A DNA stretch of 64,000 bases from Candidatus Cloacimonadota bacterium. Its GTDB lineage: Bacteria; Cloacimonadota; Cloacimonadia; Cloacimonadales; JAJBBL01. Shown here piece by piece: positions 1 to 8,987 of this stretch. The notes beneath the pieces were generated by a model. It saw nothing but the letters and a program-made list of their open reading frames with translations. It was not told the DNA's origin and searched no databases. A program made the translations under genes and the position numbers. Position 1 is the first letter of the stretch. The number at the start of each line of letters is the position of its first letter. The DNA is taken from assembly GCA_019429305.1 (NCBI GenBank), contig JAHYIR010000007.1, positions 1-64,000 on the forward strand, read 5' to 3'.

Positions 1-72
1 CCCAGAGCACCTAAATTGCTTGTTGAAGAGTAGGGGGTAGCAAGTCCATTAAAAGGGCAAAGCAGGGATTAG

Positions 73-100
73 ACCACAGAGACACAGAGAGCACAGAGAA
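73..100. repeat. Degenerate ACCACAGAGACACAGAG repeat, copy 1
   Basis: This tract reads as short tandem CACAGAG-type units. A second copy lies at 327-360 and a related ACCACGGATGCACACGG tract at 59095. Such tracts are common intergenic repeats in environmental bacterial genomes; their function is unknown to me. Confidence 0.6.
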
Positions 101-138
101 AAATTAAGATGCACAAGGTGAAGAAAAAGTCTTTTATC

Positions 139-287
139 ATGCCCCGCAGGGGTATGAAATATGATAGCCAGACACTTCAGTGTCTGGTTATGGATGATAT
201 TCTCAACGGATCTTTTCCCACCCACCAGCCAGCATGGGTCTTCGGCACTTACCTGCGAATAAAGTCGCAGGCTATCATATGGCATCC
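139..287. repeat. Hairpin-rich element with nested inverted repeats
   Basis: Nested pairing is visible directly. Arms at 159-169 and 270-280 are perfect inverted repeats (ATATGATAGCC / GGCTATCATAT). Inside them are a hairpin at 168-187 (CCAGACAC-TTCA-GTGTCTGG) and another at 252-271 (CCTGCGA / TCGCAGG). A CCCCGCAGGGG palindrome sits just outside at 142-152. The block lies between two copies of the CACAGAG repeat. It could be a small palindromic mobile element or a structured RNA; the sequence alone does not decide. Confidence 0.45.
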
Positions 288-326
288 ATAAAGGGTGCTT
301 TCGGAGACAAGCAAGGAAAAGAATTA

Positions 327-360
327 ACCACGGAGGCACAGAGGGCACAGAGAACACTGA
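327..360. repeat. Degenerate ACCACGGAGGCACAGAG repeat, copy 2
   Basis: This is a second copy of the repeat at 73-100, with the form ACCACGGAGGCACAGAGGGC followed by ACAGAGAACACTGAG. The two copies are direct repeats flanking the hairpin block at 139-287. Confidence 0.6.
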
Positions 361-454
361 GAAAAGACCGAGATGCTCCAGCGGAAGGAATAGCAGGAAG
401 AAATGGAACACGGATTTAACAGAAATATCAGATTAAACTGATGAAAAAACTATG

Positions 455-530
455 TAGGGACGGTTGACTTCGTCGAGCTCGGAAGCAGCCACGAAGATGA
501 TTATTCCTCGGTTCACGAACCGCCCTTTTT
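455..530. repeat. Decayed GTAGGG...GGTTC palindrome
   Basis: The left part reads GTAGGGACGGTTGAC and the right part holds a clean hairpin at 509-522 (CGGTTC-AC-GAACCG) followed by CCC and a T run. It resembles the unit at 59331. The T run lies on the plus strand, although the adjacent gene is on the minus strand, so a terminator role for that gene is not clear. Confidence 0.45.
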
Positions 531-545
531 TTATCTTGAATAATT

Positions 546-2540
546 TTATAGTAGTCCCCATTTTTTACGTAAAAATAGTTCGGTACAAAAAGCAAGCAGG
601 AATAGCGTAATGATCAGCCAATGCCGGTAGAGAGGGATTTCGCGTCTTATTCTCTCGGTTGAATGTACAGCTCTATCAAGATCAAAGTTTTGTAGATCTT
701 GTTCAAGTAGTATTGAGCCATTTGTTTGCCTCGAAATGTAAGCCAATAGTGGAAAGTTAAAGCCACGATTACGCCTTTCGGCATCGAGATCAGAAACTAT
801 GAAACTTCCCTCAGCACGATTACCTGTTATATCTTCTATAATTTCGTATCTAAAATTCCCTGCAGATAATTGTTCCAGAGTAAGGTAATAATAGCGATTA
901 TCAAAGGTAAGAAATTCTTCCAGAACAATATTATCATCTTCGTCATAAAGTAAGATTTTCGGATTTAAACCGTGATGAATAGAGAGAGTTTCATCATAAG
1001 CGGTCAATCTGATATTGATAGCTTCGCCCAGAAAATAGCTATTCTTATCAGACATAACTATGAAATTTGATTCGCTTGGGTTACTGAGCCAAGAGGTAAC
1101 ATTTAAGATAAAATCATTATACTTTTCACCTTCACCTCGTAGTTGCCAACGCCAGAGATTATAGAAGGTCAAACTAAGAACTCTTCCCTGTTTATAGTCG
1201 TTATAGATAACAGCAGCACTCTGTTCGTCATTATTGAGTTTTGCCAAGATAGTAGTCTGTAACAAAGGTTCGACGTAGAGATAATCAATTGTCGGGATCT
1301 GATTTGGTGTGATATCTGCAAAGGTTTGAAAACGCCTGGTTTCAGGAGTAAGGGAAAGAGTGCTACGGAAGGTCTGATTGATCGTAGTCCCTCTGACCCC
1401 GAGGATGTTTTCCAGTGAAGATAAGGGATTACCGATAAAAAGCAAGCCACCACCATTGCCAAGAAATCTATCCAGAAGCTCAATTTGAGCAGTAGTTAAG
1501 TTAAGGTTACCATTGTTTATGATAATCAGCATCTGTAAATGTTCAGGGAAAATATCTCCGAAGGGGACAGTATCTATACCACTATAAATTGTACCTCTAT
1601 GGTTATGAAAAACCTTAACATCCTTCCGTTCATCTCGACGCAGAGCATTATTAAGGAACTTGACTTCCCAATTTAGATTATCGGTCAGAATATAGACTCC
1701 GGAACGCTTATCAAGTACTCTGATAGCACCCGGATAGACATTATTGTCCTTATTGTGTTCTTCCTCTTTGGCTTCGATCTCAGCTCTTATCGGGAAAAGT
1801 CCGGCACTGTTGAAAACATGACTAAAACTTATCTGTTGCAGATTGTCATCGGCGAAGTTAACTACTTGTTTATCAACTAATCTATCATTGATATATAAAG
1901 ATAGATCAGCTTCACCATCGTAATTATCGGCAAAAATATCAACAATAATAATGTTCTCATCTTCGGTGTAGGCAGTCGGATTATAAAAGAGAGAATTAAT
2001 ACCGACATCAAATTCATCGTGCTCATAATCAGGATGAATTGTCCAGATTGGAACATTCAGGCGAGTTACAATATCGAGTTGCTGATCAGTAAACCAGCCA
2101 TCAGAAAGAAGAAATATTCTGTCTATATGTTGTAGATTTACCTGCTTCGCCATATCCTGTAGAGATTTAGTCAGATTAGTTGATGTTTTGCTACCATTGA
2201 TTCCATAGGCAAAATACAGATTCACAAGTTCATAATCATTGTTTTTTATTTCAGGTTCAAGAGTTTTCTGAAAACTCTGCATTAGTTCTGATTTTGTTAC
2301 TTTTCCTGCTGGTAGGCCCATACTGTATGAGTTATCAGTTAAAAAAATGACTTTGTTTCTGTTTGTTATCGATCTACTGAAATTGAGGATCGGATTAAAT
2401 AGTAGAATTAGTAGAATAACCACAGCAATTGTTCTGAGAGCAAATAAGAGGATCTTTCTTAATTTTGATATTTCAGGTATTGTTTGACGATAGTAGTAGT
2501 AAATGAGTAAAAGAGCAGGAATTAGAAGAAGAAATATCAT
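546..2540 (-). CDS. Membrane-anchored von Willebrand A domain protein
   Basis: A protein of about 664 residues when started at the ATG at 2540. That start is preceded by GGAG at a good distance, one base after the upstream stop; an ATG at 2570 would overlap the previous gene. It has two N-terminal membrane segments (about residues 1-17 and 28-51), then a VWA-like domain with a MIDAS motif DNSYS at 69-73. A later stretch (LLIIINNGNL...GNGGGLLFIGNP) resembles a glutamine-amidotransferase-like fold, and there is a C-terminal membrane helix. This layout is that of BatA-like or GATase-linked VWA proteins of the bacterial envelope. It is the last gene of a run with a barrel protein and a lipoprotein. 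The precise role is unknown. Confidence 0.75.
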   Translation of the reverse strand: MIFLLLIPALLLIYYYYRQTIPEISKLRKILLFALRTIAVVILLILLFNPILNFSRSITNRNKVIFLTDNSYSMGLPAGKVTKSELMQSFQKTLEPEIKNNDYELVNLYFAYGINGSKTSTNLTKSLQDMAKQVNLQHIDRIFLLSDGWFTDQQLDIVTRLNVPIWTIHPDYEHDEFDVGINSLFYNPTAYTEDENIIIVDIFADNYDGEADLSLYINDRLVDKQVVNFADDNLQQISFSHVFNSAGLFPIRAEIEAKEEEHNKDNNVYPGAIRVLDKRSGVYILTDNLNWEVKFLNNALRRDERKDVKVFHNHRGTIYSGIDTVPFGDIFPEHLQMLIIINNGNLNLTTAQIELLDRFLGNGGGLLFIGNPLSSLENILGVRGTTINQTFRSTLSLTPETRRFQTFADITPNQIPTIDYLYVEPLLQTTILAKLNNDEQSAAVIYNDYKQGRVLSLTFYNLWRWQLRGEGEKYNDFILNVTSWLSNPSESNFIVMSDKNSYFLGEAINIRLTAYDETLSIHHGLNPKILLYDEDDNIVLEEFLTFDNRYYYLTLEQLSAGNFRYEIIEDITGNRAEGSFIVSDLDAERRNRGFNFPLLAYISRQTNGSILLEQDLQNFDLDRAVHSTERIRREIPLYRHWLIITLFLLAFCTELFLRKKWGLL

Positions 2541-2541
2541 C

Positions 2542-3819
2542 TTAGAATCTCCATTTGGAAGAAATTGCAACTGCTATACCTTTGGAATAGGTGCTTGGTA
2601 TTAAGGCACCGATAGAATTTATTCCTAAGTTGAATTCAAAGCTCTTTGTTTCAAAACCTAATCCGTATGTCAGATTATAAGGTTCCGCACCTAGACCGGG
2701 TCTAAATCCCATTCTTAGAGGAATGTAAGGTGTTAGATAATATTCTGTACCCATAGATATTTCCGGTGTTTTACTTGTTAGAACGCTGTTAACATAGCCC
2801 TGTTTCCAATCAAGTGAAAGATCAACATTCTCTAAACGATATAAAACCGATATTCGCGTAAAGACGGGCAGATAGGTCTTAAAATGTCCGATCTCTTCTT
2901 TTATCTCGCTATGATCAAAGATATCTTCGTCAAGATCAATAATATAGAGACTATCAATAGAGGCAGAATAGTATCTTCTTTCTGTATTAGAAGTCCAGTT
3001 GATAAAACCGGCAAGATTGTCTATGGATAAGCCGATGCTAAGGTTTTCGTTGATGTCTGAACGGAATCCAATCATAGATTTGAATCCATAGCCCGACAAA
3101 CCATTTTTCATAGTAATATTCTGCTCCAGTTGGACCCCATCATCGGAAACATTGAGAATTCCTTCATAATCTTCGGTTGTTAATACTCCTAATCCTGTAA
3201 GATAACTCAAAGCAATCCCAGTATGTATTAGATAATCAATTAAGATAAAAGAATAGGGACTAAAACCGATAGTAAAATCAATATATCCTAATGCTTCCAG
3301 ATTATTTTTATCTTTACCAAAACTATATGAACGATCGTATTCATTTCCAAGTAGAAGTAGCTCAACATATTTTGCCGAGAGATTGCCTTGAGCAAAGAGG
3401 TTGATTTTAGAAGAGATGGCAAATCTATTGAAGGAAAATCCTAATAGATAATGAGAAAATGAAGAGTTGACCAATAGGCGATTTTGAAGACTATTAACAA
3501 TATCTTGTTTATCCTTGTCGGTAAGATAAGTGCCGTTGTAATCATTGTACTTGCCTATGGATAAAGCATTATTATTGAGAGAGATATATGAGTTAATTAG
3601 CATGATCTCAGTGTCATAAGTAGACGGATAGGCAAAATTTGCCGGATTCCAGTAATTAGCTTCACTACCCGAAGCCCTAAGAGAGTAGCTACCAGCCAGA
3701 GCGAGAGAACTACCTGAATAGGCAGAAAGGTTCAATGAAAGGCCAAGCAAAATTATCGCAATTAAGATGACTAATTGTACTTTTGTGGGATGAAGAAATC
3801 TCAGATATAATATATTCAT
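2542..3819 (-). CDS. Putative outer-membrane beta-barrel protein
   Basis: A 425-residue protein with an N-terminal hydrophobic signal segment (about 15-32), then a YWNPAN motif near residue 56 typical of PorV/UPF0164-like outer-membrane barrels in FCB bacteria. The remainder alternates polar and hydrophobic residues and ends in Phe (KWRF), the usual terminal signature of an outer-membrane barrel. It sits between a putative lipoprotein (8 bases upstream) and the VWA protein (1 base downstream), so the three are almost certainly co-transcribed. I do not recognise an exact family. A structural or export-accessory role in the outer membrane is inference. Confidence 0.65.
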   Translation of the reverse strand: MNILYLRFLHPTKVQLVILIAIILLGLSLNLSAYSGSSLALAGSYSLRASGSEANYWNPANFAYPSTYDTEIMLINSYISLNNNALSIGKYNDYNGTYLTDKDKQDIVNSLQNRLLVNSSFSHYLLGFSFNRFAISSKINLFAQGNLSAKYVELLLLGNEYDRSYSFGKDKNNLEALGYIDFTIGFSPYSFILIDYLIHTGIALSYLTGLGVLTTEDYEGILNVSDDGVQLEQNITMKNGLSGYGFKSMIGFRSDINENLSIGLSIDNLAGFINWTSNTERRYYSASIDSLYIIDLDEDIFDHSEIKEEIGHFKTYLPVFTRISVLYRLENVDLSLDWKQGYVNSVLTSKTPEISMGTEYYLTPYIPLRMGFRPGLGAEPYNLTYGLGFETKSFEFNLGINSIGALIPSTYSKGIAVAISSKWRF

Positions 3820-3827
3820 AGTATCAA

Positions 3828-5396
3828 TTACATATCCAGATCAACATTGAGATTAATACCCAATTTACTGATTAACCTTAAGTAGTTATCTGGAAGCACT
3901 GTAACAGTGCCAATACTCTCATCAAAAGTTATTTTGAAGGCATAATAGATGGTTTCGTTAAGAAAAAGTTCGATCTCTTGTCGTTCTAATAAGAAATCAA
4001 TTTCATTTTTTGTAGGTTCTGAGTCATTAACTGCTCCTGAAACGTAATTCTCTGCAAATTTTATAGAATGAATCTCTGGATAGATATCGGGGTTAAAAAT
4101 AAAAAGAGTATCTGAAACCTCACTGAAATAAATATCAATAGATAAACCCACAGGTATAGTGTTTTCTAAAGTTATATTGAGATATACCATTTCCGTATAT
4201 TTCTCAATATAATCTCGATTAGTTTCTGTAATTTCTAAAGTATAAATTGAGTCAGGTACAACAGTTTCATTGCTCACTGAAAAGATCGAGGGAGTTTTCA
4301 GAGTAAAACTACCACTGTTTTTGTCGGATGCTAAGGCAAATCCAGGCATCTGATCAGAATTACCTAATATGAAGTAAGATTCTTCGATTAACATCTCTTC
4401 TGGGAAGATATTGATCAGATCTGTTACTTCCGGTTTTGTGATACTGACAGTTGTTGTAGTTGGAGTATCAATACCTACTGCTCTGTAAAAAACAACCAGA
4501 TCTTCTTCAGTTATATAGAGTGCATAGATCTTTTGGTCTTTTTCATTCACACCGGTTATTGTGCCTATAAATTGAGTGTCAAAACCGAGTTCATTGCTGA
4601 AAGTCAACTCTAAAGTTCCTTCATCAAACTGGAAGGCATTCGAGATATTAATGGGGAAATTTATATCATTAGCAAGTATTGTATCATTTAGACGGATTCT
4701 TTTATTTTCCAGATAACCACGAAAATAGGAAAAATATAAAGGTTCATCAAAAAAAATACGCAGATAAAGCAAATCATAGAAAAATTCTTCAGAAGTAGTT
4801 TGTACAAAAAACTCCAGATAGTCAAGCACTTGATCATTCTCTACATCTCCGATCGAAAAGCCACTGAGGTCAAAGCTGTATACGGAGGTAGTAAAGTCAG
4901 TGATCCTCACCTGAAATGGTTGTCCTTCCTGGTCTAAGATATCGTAACATATTATCTCCATTTCTTCAATTTCAGGTCTGGGATCAATTATTTCTATCTT
5001 AAAAATACCCTCTTCTAATACTCCATGGATCAGTTCAATATCTTCCAGTTCGATGCCTGTTTCATCAATGTAAAGTGGTATAATATTTCCTGTTTCGAAA
5101 GAAGAGATTGGTGTAATATCGGTTGTTTTCGGATTTATACTGATCTCAGATGCAGCAATATCACTCTCCAGATCATCACAATAGACGAGAAACATTTCTT
5201 CACCATCCATTATGAAATGGGATTCGTCTTCTAATTCATAAACATGAAACATTCTGTTCATTAAGGGTACATTGAAGTCAACATTCCAAGAAAGCCCAGT
5301 AAACTCCTTTGGTAGAGCACAATGCATTAAAATCGCAGCGATAAAAATTAAACATATAAAGAAGACTATTTTCCGTATCATTTTGCATATTACCAT
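3828..5396 (-). CDS. Hypothetical secreted protein, possible lipoprotein
   Basis: About 522 residues. The N terminus has basic residues, a hydrophobic stretch and a cysteine (ILMHC), an imperfect lipobox. The rest is acidic and beta-rich, with no domain I recognise. The first ATG overlaps the stop codon of the radical SAM gene by a few bases, consistent with translational coupling. A second in-frame ATG at 5381 would give a tidier signal peptide. It precedes the barrel and VWA genes. It may be a periplasmic or outer-membrane partner of the barrel, which is inference from gene order only. Confidence 0.6.
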   Translation of the reverse strand: MVICKMIRKIVFFICLIFIAAILMHCALPKEFTGLSWNVDFNVPLMNRMFHVYELEDESHFIMDGEEMFLVYCDDLESDIAASEISINPKTTDITPISSFETGNIIPLYIDETGIELEDIELIHGVLEEGIFKIEIIDPRPEIEEMEIICYDILDQEGQPFQVRITDFTTSVYSFDLSGFSIGDVENDQVLDYLEFFVQTTSEEFFYDLLYLRIFFDEPLYFSYFRGYLENKRIRLNDTILANDINFPINISNAFQFDEGTLELTFSNELGFDTQFIGTITGVNEKDQKIYALYITEEDLVVFYRAVGIDTPTTTTVSITKPEVTDLINIFPEEMLIEESYFILGNSDQMPGFALASDKNSGSFTLKTPSIFSVSNETVVPDSIYTLEITETNRDYIEKYTEMVYLNITLENTIPVGLSIDIYFSEVSDTLFIFNPDIYPEIHSIKFAENYVSGAVNDSEPTKNEIDFLLERQEIELFLNETIYYAFKITFDESIGTVTVLPDNYLRLISKLGINLNVDLDM

Positions 5397-6448
5397 AGAA
5401 AATCGGGCTTACTTTCAATTAAGAAGGCCATTTCTTTTTCAATTTTGTCGTCTAAGATAACCGGTAGCTTATTAATAGGCAAGTTTTTTTTGATTTTTTT
5501 TAACAGATACTCATCATCCCTCTTAAAGAGGGAAATAGCTCGGGTTGAGATAAGATAAGATCTGTTTGGTTGATAAGAATTGATGATATTTTTATACAGT
5601 ATTTCCTGCGAGACAAGTTCTCCGAATGCAGGATGATAAGGTCCAGCAATAATGGTATCGGGTAAATCTGGAATCTTCAATGAGATAGGATTATTCTCTG
5701 TATGGTATTTAGTTGTTTGCGTCACTGAATCTGCAGATAGATCTGAATGTAATCCTATCTTGATTACTTTGATAGCAGCTTTTCTGAATTTAATGGTCAT
5801 TTCGGCAGAAATACGGATAGCTTCTTCCAAAGCTAATGGTGCATAAATATCTGCCTGATACATCTCTGCCATTTCTGTATCTTTGAGTACCAATGTAGGA
5901 TAAATACGGACAAAATTAGGTTGAAGTGATATTGTCTGTTTGATAGTATTCCGGATACTTTCTGCTGTCTCTCCTGGTAAACCGGGCATTAGTTGAATGC
6001 CTAATTTAATTCCTGCACTTTTTACTGCTCTGGAAGCCGCTATTGCTTCTGCTGAATTATAAGGTCTCTTTGTTTCAATTAATACATGATCATCGAAACT
6101 TTGTATTCCAAGTTCGATTGTAGTTATCCGGTTGTTCGCAGCGAAAGAGAGACTCTCCTTTGTAATACCATCAGGTCGGGTTGAAACTCTTATACCTTCA
6201 ACAAAGGGGATAAAAGGTTTAATCTCGTTGAGCAATTCTTTTTGTTGTTTGTGACTTAGCAAAGTAAACGAACCACCATAAAAAGCAATTTCTTTTGCTA
6301 TTTCTTGATATTTGACACAAAACTTGGATAGCTGCTCCCTAATCTTAATAAAATCGGGATTTACTGTCCGTGTAATAAGTTGTTGCTGACAATAAATACA
6401 TCTGTTTTTACAACCGGCAAAGGGGATAAAGATGGGAAAAATCTTCAT
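5390..6448 (-). CDS. Radical SAM protein, Elp3/HemN-like
   Basis: A 352-residue radical SAM enzyme. The cluster-binding motif CKNRCIYC (Cys13, 17, 20; CX3CX2C) lies at the very N terminus. It is followed by a GGSFT motif for SAM binding near residue 78 and IELGIQSFDD further on, a pattern shared by Elp3-like and HemN-like proteins. There is no acetyltransferase domain, so it is not a full Elp3. The start overlaps the end of rnc by four bases (ATGA), indicating coupling. The FCB gene pair rnc plus this radical SAM suggests a tRNA or RNA-related role, but the substrate is unknown. Confidence 0.8.
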   Translation of the reverse strand: MKIFPIFIPFAGCKNRCIYCQQQLITRTVNPDFIKIREQLSKFCVKYQEIAKEIAFYGGSFTLLSHKQQKELLNEIKPFIPFVEGIRVSTRPDGITKESLSFAANNRITTIELGIQSFDDHVLIETKRPYNSAEAIAASRAVKSAGIKLGIQLMPGLPGETAESIRNTIKQTISLQPNFVRIYPTLVLKDTEMAEMYQADIYAPLALEEAIRISAEMTIKFRKAAIKVIKIGLHSDLSADSVTQTTKYHTENNPISLKIPDLPDTIIAGPYHPAFGELVSQEILYKNIINSYQPNRSYLISTRAISLFKRDDEYLLKKIKKNLPINKLPVILDDKIEKEMAFLIESKPDFLW

Positions 6449-7218
6449 ATTCCCAGTTTATGACAAGCTTCCCGAGCAGCATTTTGTTCAGCAGCTTTTT
6501 TAGTCATTCCGATGCCATGCCCGAGCTTCTCATTACTGAGATATACTACAACGGTAAACGTTTTTTTATGGTCTGGTCCTTCTGCAGAGACGGTTTTGTA
6601 GTCAGGAAGTTTCTGGTATTTAGATTGGCAGTATTCTTGAAGAATACTCTTATAATTGATATGAATTTCACTTAAGAGCTCTTTTTCAAAACCTTTCAAT
6701 ATGAAGTTAGTTATAAAATCTCTTGCCGCTTCTAAGCCACCATCAAGATAAATTGAACAAATCAAAGACTCCATCATGTTTGCTAATATCGATTTCTTTT
6801 CATATCCTTTTGATTTGAATTCTTCTTCTCCTAATCTGATATAAGAACCGAGATTGATCGTCTTTGCCTTCACAGACAGATAGTTTTCGGAGACGATATT
6901 TGATTTTAACTTGGAGAGATCGCCTTCAGCTTTGTCGCTATATTTATGAAAGAGAAATTCAACGGTAACCAAACCCAAGATAGCATCTCCAAAAAATTCC
7001 ATCCTTTCATATTCAAATGGTTTAGAATGTCCGTTCTTATGTTTACTACAAGAACTGTGAGTCAAAGCGGTAGCTAAGAGTTGCGGATTTTTGAAAATAT
7101 AGGATATAGTTGACTGGAGTTTGTTAAGATCAGTTTTCCTTGATATAAATGACGATACTGTCTGATCTTTTTTTTTTCGCGTTAAAGAGTTTTTAAAAAA
7201 TGAGATTATTTTATTCAT
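6445..7218 (-). CDS. rnc: Ribonuclease III
   Basis: Cleaves double-stranded RNA in rRNA processing and decay. The nuclease domain has the signature ERMEFFGDAILG (residues 71-82). The second metal-binding helix reads ANMMESLICSIYLD, with Glu150 present. Asn147 stands where E. coli has Asp114, a substitution I recall in Bacteroidetes enzymes. A double-stranded RNA-binding domain fills residues about 180-257. The 257-residue length is slightly above average because of a basic N-terminal extension (RKKK). It follows fabF after a terminator-like hairpin, so it may have its own promoter or depend on readthrough. The association of rnc with acpP/fabF is conserved in many bacteria. Confidence 0.95.
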   Translation of the reverse strand: MNKIISFFKNSLTRKKKDQTVSSFISRKTDLNKLQSTISYIFKNPQLLATALTHSSCSKHKNGHSKPFEYERMEFFGDAILGLVTVEFLFHKYSDKAEGDLSKLKSNIVSENYLSVKAKTINLGSYIRLGEEEFKSKGYEKKSILANMMESLICSIYLDGGLEAARDFITNFILKGFEKELLSEIHINYKSILQEYCQSKYQKLPDYKTVSAEGPDHKKTFTVVVYLSNEKLGHGIGMTKKAAEQNAAREACHKLGI

Positions 7219-7234
7219 AGCTTCATCACTAAGG

Positions 7235-7260
7235 AAAAAAGGCGACTTGAGTCGCCCTAC
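7235..7260 (-). terminator. Terminator-like hairpin after fabF
   Basis: On the minus strand a GGCGAC-TCAA-GTCGCC hairpin is followed directly by six T residues. It lies between the end of fabF and the start of rnc. The flanking GTAGGG makes it resemble the dispersed palindromic repeats at 22089 and 59331, so a repeat may have been recruited as a terminator. Confidence 0.6.
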
Positions 7261-7342
7261 CTCAAAAAAGTTATTTTTACTTATTCAAAACATTTCGGTA
7301 TATTTCTATAACCTATTTAAAATATCGAAAAGATCCAGAAGT

Positions 7343-8581
7343 TTAATATCTTTTCAATACAAGTACACTATTATGTCCACCGAAACCTAGAGAATTACTG
7401 ATGGCGACATTTACAGTATGATTAATTGCTTTGTTGGGGACATAGTCAAGGTCACAGTCGGGATCAGGGAATTCGTAATTGATAGTAGGATGAATAACTC
7501 CTGTTTGAAAAGACATGATACAGGAAATTGCTTCTATACCTGCAGCAGCACCGAGAGTATGACCCAACATAGATTTAGTGGAATTTATTTTCAACTTATA
7601 AGCATGTTCACCAAAGACAGTTTTAATAGCAATTGTTTCGGTTTTATCATTTAATGGAGTAGAGGTACCATGGGCGCTGACAAAATCAACTTCTTCCGGT
7701 TTTAATCCTGCGTCATTAAGGGCATTCTCTATAGCAAGGACAGTACCACCACCATTTTCTTCGGGGGCAGTTATATGATAGGCATCTGAACTAGCACCAA
7801 ACCCAATTACTTCAGCATAGATCTTGGCATTTCTTTTTAGGGCATGCTCTAATTCTTCCATTATTAGTAATGCTGCTCCCTCGCCCATAATGAATCCATC
7901 TCGTTCTTTGTCAAAGGGACGGCAAGCTCTGTGAGGTTCATCATTACGGGTACTCAGAGCTTTCATTGAACAGAAGCCACCCAGAGACAGAGGTGTCACT
8001 GCTGCTTCACTACCACCAGTAACAATCATATCGGCATCTCCGTATTGGATAGCCCTAAAAGCAGCACCCATAGCATGATTTGCCGAAGCACAAGCTGATA
8101 CACAAGTATAGTTAACCCCTTTCAACCGATAGTCTATCGAAAGCTGTGCAGCAGCTATGTTGGATATCATTTTTGGTATAAAGAATGGGCTAATTCTTCT
8201 TGGACCGGCAGTAAACATCTTGTTTGCTTCTTCTTCGAAAGTTTGTATTCCGCCAATACCAGCACCAAGTATCACACCAAAACGATTAGCATCATATTGA
8301 GTATTTAAGATACCGCAATCTTCCATTGCCTGTCTACCGGCAATAAGAGCATATTGAGTATATAGGTCGAGTTTCTTAACACTCTTAGGTTCGAAATAAT
8401 TCAAGGGGTCATAATCTTTGATCTCAGCAGCTATCTTACTCGATAATTCTGTTGTATCTAACTTGGTTATTAAAGCGATGCCACTCTCACCATTGATCAG
8501 TTTTCGCCAAGTGTCATTAACATTGTTTGCTAATGCATTTATAGCGCCTATTCCGGTTATGACTACTCGTTTTTTATTCAT
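7343..8581 (-). CDS. fabF: 3-oxoacyl-ACP synthase II
   Basis: Condenses malonyl-ACP with acyl-ACP in fatty-acid elongation. The 412-residue length is standard for KAS II. The nucleophile is Cys164 in VSACASA. The two catalytic histidines lie in SAHGTSTPLND (near 304) and KSMLGHTLGA (near 341). It follows acpP after a hairpin and a 154-base gap, and has an AGAGG ribosome binding site. It is the last fatty-acid gene of the operon. Confidence 0.96.
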   Translation of the reverse strand: MNKKRVVITGIGAINALANNVNDTWRKLINGESGIALITKLDTTELSSKIAAEIKDYDPLNYFEPKSVKKLDLYTQYALIAGRQAMEDCGILNTQYDANRFGVILGAGIGGIQTFEEEANKMFTAGPRRISPFFIPKMISNIAAAQLSIDYRLKGVNYTCVSACASANHAMGAAFRAIQYGDADMIVTGGSEAAVTPLSLGGFCSMKALSTRNDEPHRACRPFDKERDGFIMGEGAALLIMEELEHALKRNAKIYAEVIGFGASSDAYHITAPEENGGGTVLAIENALNDAGLKPEEVDFVSAHGTSTPLNDKTETIAIKTVFGEHAYKLKINSTKSMLGHTLGAAAGIEAISCIMSFQTGVIHPTINYEFPDPDCDLDYVPNKAINHTVNVAISNSLGFGGHNSVLVLKRY

Positions 8582-8684
8582 TATCTACTACCTCTTTAAC
8601 ATTATTTACATTTACAGAGTTATTCATTAAAAATGTATCTTTCTCTCTACGGGATCATTAATATAACTGTAGAGAATGAATGGC

Positions 8685-8727
8685 AAAGAAAATAATTGCT
8701 CAGCTGCATCAAGCAGCTGAGCAATTA
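8685..8727 (-). terminator. Hairpin after acpP
   Basis: A 15-base-pair perfect stem (8693-8727, loop ATCAA) lies nine bases after the acpP stop. On the minus strand it is followed by ATTTTCTTT. It probably terminates part of the transcripts and stabilises an abundant acpP message. Confidence 0.6.
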
Positions 8728-8735
8728 ACAAATAA

Positions 8736-8969
8736 TTAACCCAATTTTCCTTTAAGATATTCGACAGCATCACCGACTGTCTTCATTTTTTCAGCATCTT
8801 CTTCCGGAATACTAATCTCAAATTCTTCTTCGAATTTCATGATCAGTTCAACGGTATCCAAAGAATCAGCACCTAAATCTTCAATAAATCTGGCTTCCTG
8901 AGTAATTTGTGCTTCGTCTACACTAAGTTCGTTAACAATTATCTCCTTAACTTTTGACAAAATGTCCAT
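8736..8969 (-). CDS. acpP: Acyl carrier protein
   Basis: A 77-residue acidic carrier protein that holds growing acyl chains on a phosphopantetheine arm. The attachment serine is Ser36 in [12 protein letters not shown] strong GAGGAGG ribosome binding site precedes the ATG. It sits between fabG (18 bases upstream) and fabF, with a hairpin right after it, consistent with the high expression usual for ACP. Confidence 0.97.
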   Translation of the reverse strand: MDILSKVKEIIVNELSVDEAQITQEARFIEDLGADSLDTVELIMKFEEEFEISIPEEDAEKMKTVGDAVEYLKGKLG

Positions 8970-8987
8970 TGATTCCTCCTCTTCGTT

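Larger units (their letters stand above)
1..545. other. Gene-free repeat-rich region
   Basis: I see no credible gene here. Open frames in this stretch run through low-complexity repeat copies and have no ribosome binding site. The stretch holds two degenerate copies of an ACCAC-GAG-CACAGAG repeat (near 73-100 and 327-360), a hairpin-rich block between them (139-287), and a decayed GTAGGG...GGTTC palindrome (455-530). It lies downstream of the minus-strand gene ending at 546. It looks like an accumulation site for intergenic repeats. Confidence 0.7.

Noticed and set aside
73-360. Possible CRISPR repeats
   Set aside because: The repeats are short, degenerate and not separated by regular spacers.
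49-411. A 120-residue minus-strand frame rich in Leu/Phe
   Set aside because: It runs through the CACAGAG repeats, has no ribosome binding site and resembles repeat translation, not a protein.
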